Shown here piece after piece: positions 5,263-5,384 of a stretch of 5,384 bases of DNA. The translations under genes and the position numbers were made by a program. Below the pieces are notes generated by a model. It saw only the letters and a list, made by a program, of their open reading frames with translations, did not search any database and was not told the origin of the DNA. The stretch spans positions 1-5,384 of the forward strand of contig CAJUHQ010000174.1 of NCBI GenBank assembly GCA_910586095.1. Direction: 5' to 3'. Origin of the DNA: an uncultured Lachnospiraceae bacterium. GTDB taxonomy: Bacteria > Bacillota > Clostridia > Lachnospirales > Lachnospiraceae. How positions within the stretch are numbered: position 1 is the stretch's first letter; each line of letters opens with the position of its first letter.

Positions 5263-5294
5263 AAAAAAATCCACAAACCAAAAGTTTGTGGATT
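5263..5294 (-). terminator. Strong intrinsic terminator
   Basis: An 11-pair perfect stem, aatccacaaac (5268-5278) and gtttgtggatt (5284-5294), with a 5-base loop. On the minus strand it is followed by a T run (a's at 5263-5269). It would end transcription of a minus-strand gene lying to the right. On the plus strand no T tract follows, so it acts in one direction. Confidence 0.88.
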
Positions 5295-5384
5295 CCCATA
5301 TAAAAATATACTTTTTTCTATCTCTTAGTGAACTCCAAACCGCATAAAATAAGGCTTTACAGGCTATTTGTGTGCTACAAGTGT
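5295..5384. other. Right edge, probable 3' region of an off-window gene
   Basis: Minus-strand reading frames here close quickly: one ends LVAHK at a TAG (5366-5368), another ends at a TAG even nearer the edge (5380-5382). The third stays open but runs through the terminator hairpin, so it is unlikely to be the true gene end. I infer that a minus-strand gene ends within or just beyond these bases, but cannot identify it. Confidence 0.35.

Overview
The window is AT-rich and carries low-GC Gram-positive features: strong GGAGG-type ribosome binding sites, sigma-A-like promoters, and a secreted protein pairing bacterial SH3 domains with a Ser/Glu-rich linker. With a Lactobacillus/Clostridium-type bile salt hydrolase, this points to a gut Clostridia/Firmicutes bacterium, most likely Lachnospiraceae (inference). 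All supported genes lie on the minus strand, so transcription runs from high to low coordinates.

Layout from the right edge. A strong intrinsic terminator (5263-5294) would end a gene that lies mostly or entirely outside the window. Next is a decayed small membrane-protein gene (4791-5146), broken by frameshifts and two internal stops. Then comes a good promoter (4724-4751), a candidate 33-residue single-span membrane peptide (4566-4667), a hairpin-forming repeat (copy B, 4471-4566), a palindromic operator-like site (4426-4452), and an intact bile salt hydrolase gene (3372-4358) with the full catalytic set. Downstream of it are two more copies of the same repeat (A1 and A2, 3097-3275), so the hydrolase is bracketed by direct repeats. 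A two-gene unit follows: a short-chain dehydrogenase/reductase resembling Bacillus YmfI (2321-3052), overlapping by one base (TAATG) with a thioredoxin reductase (1398-2321). After a gene-poor spacer comes a truncated cell-wall protein (1-1059, running off the left edge). Its upstream region has one or two promoters and a direct-repeat box like the site of the cell-wall regulator WalR.

Functionally, the hydrolase deconjugates bile salts in the cytoplasm. The reductase pair supplies NADPH-dependent chemistry, probably EF-P modification or general metabolism plus thiol redox balance. The SH3 protein belongs to the envelope. I do not see one new multi-gene system. The most unusual material is the repeat family flanking the hydrolase and the small-peptide/palindrome region upstream of it.
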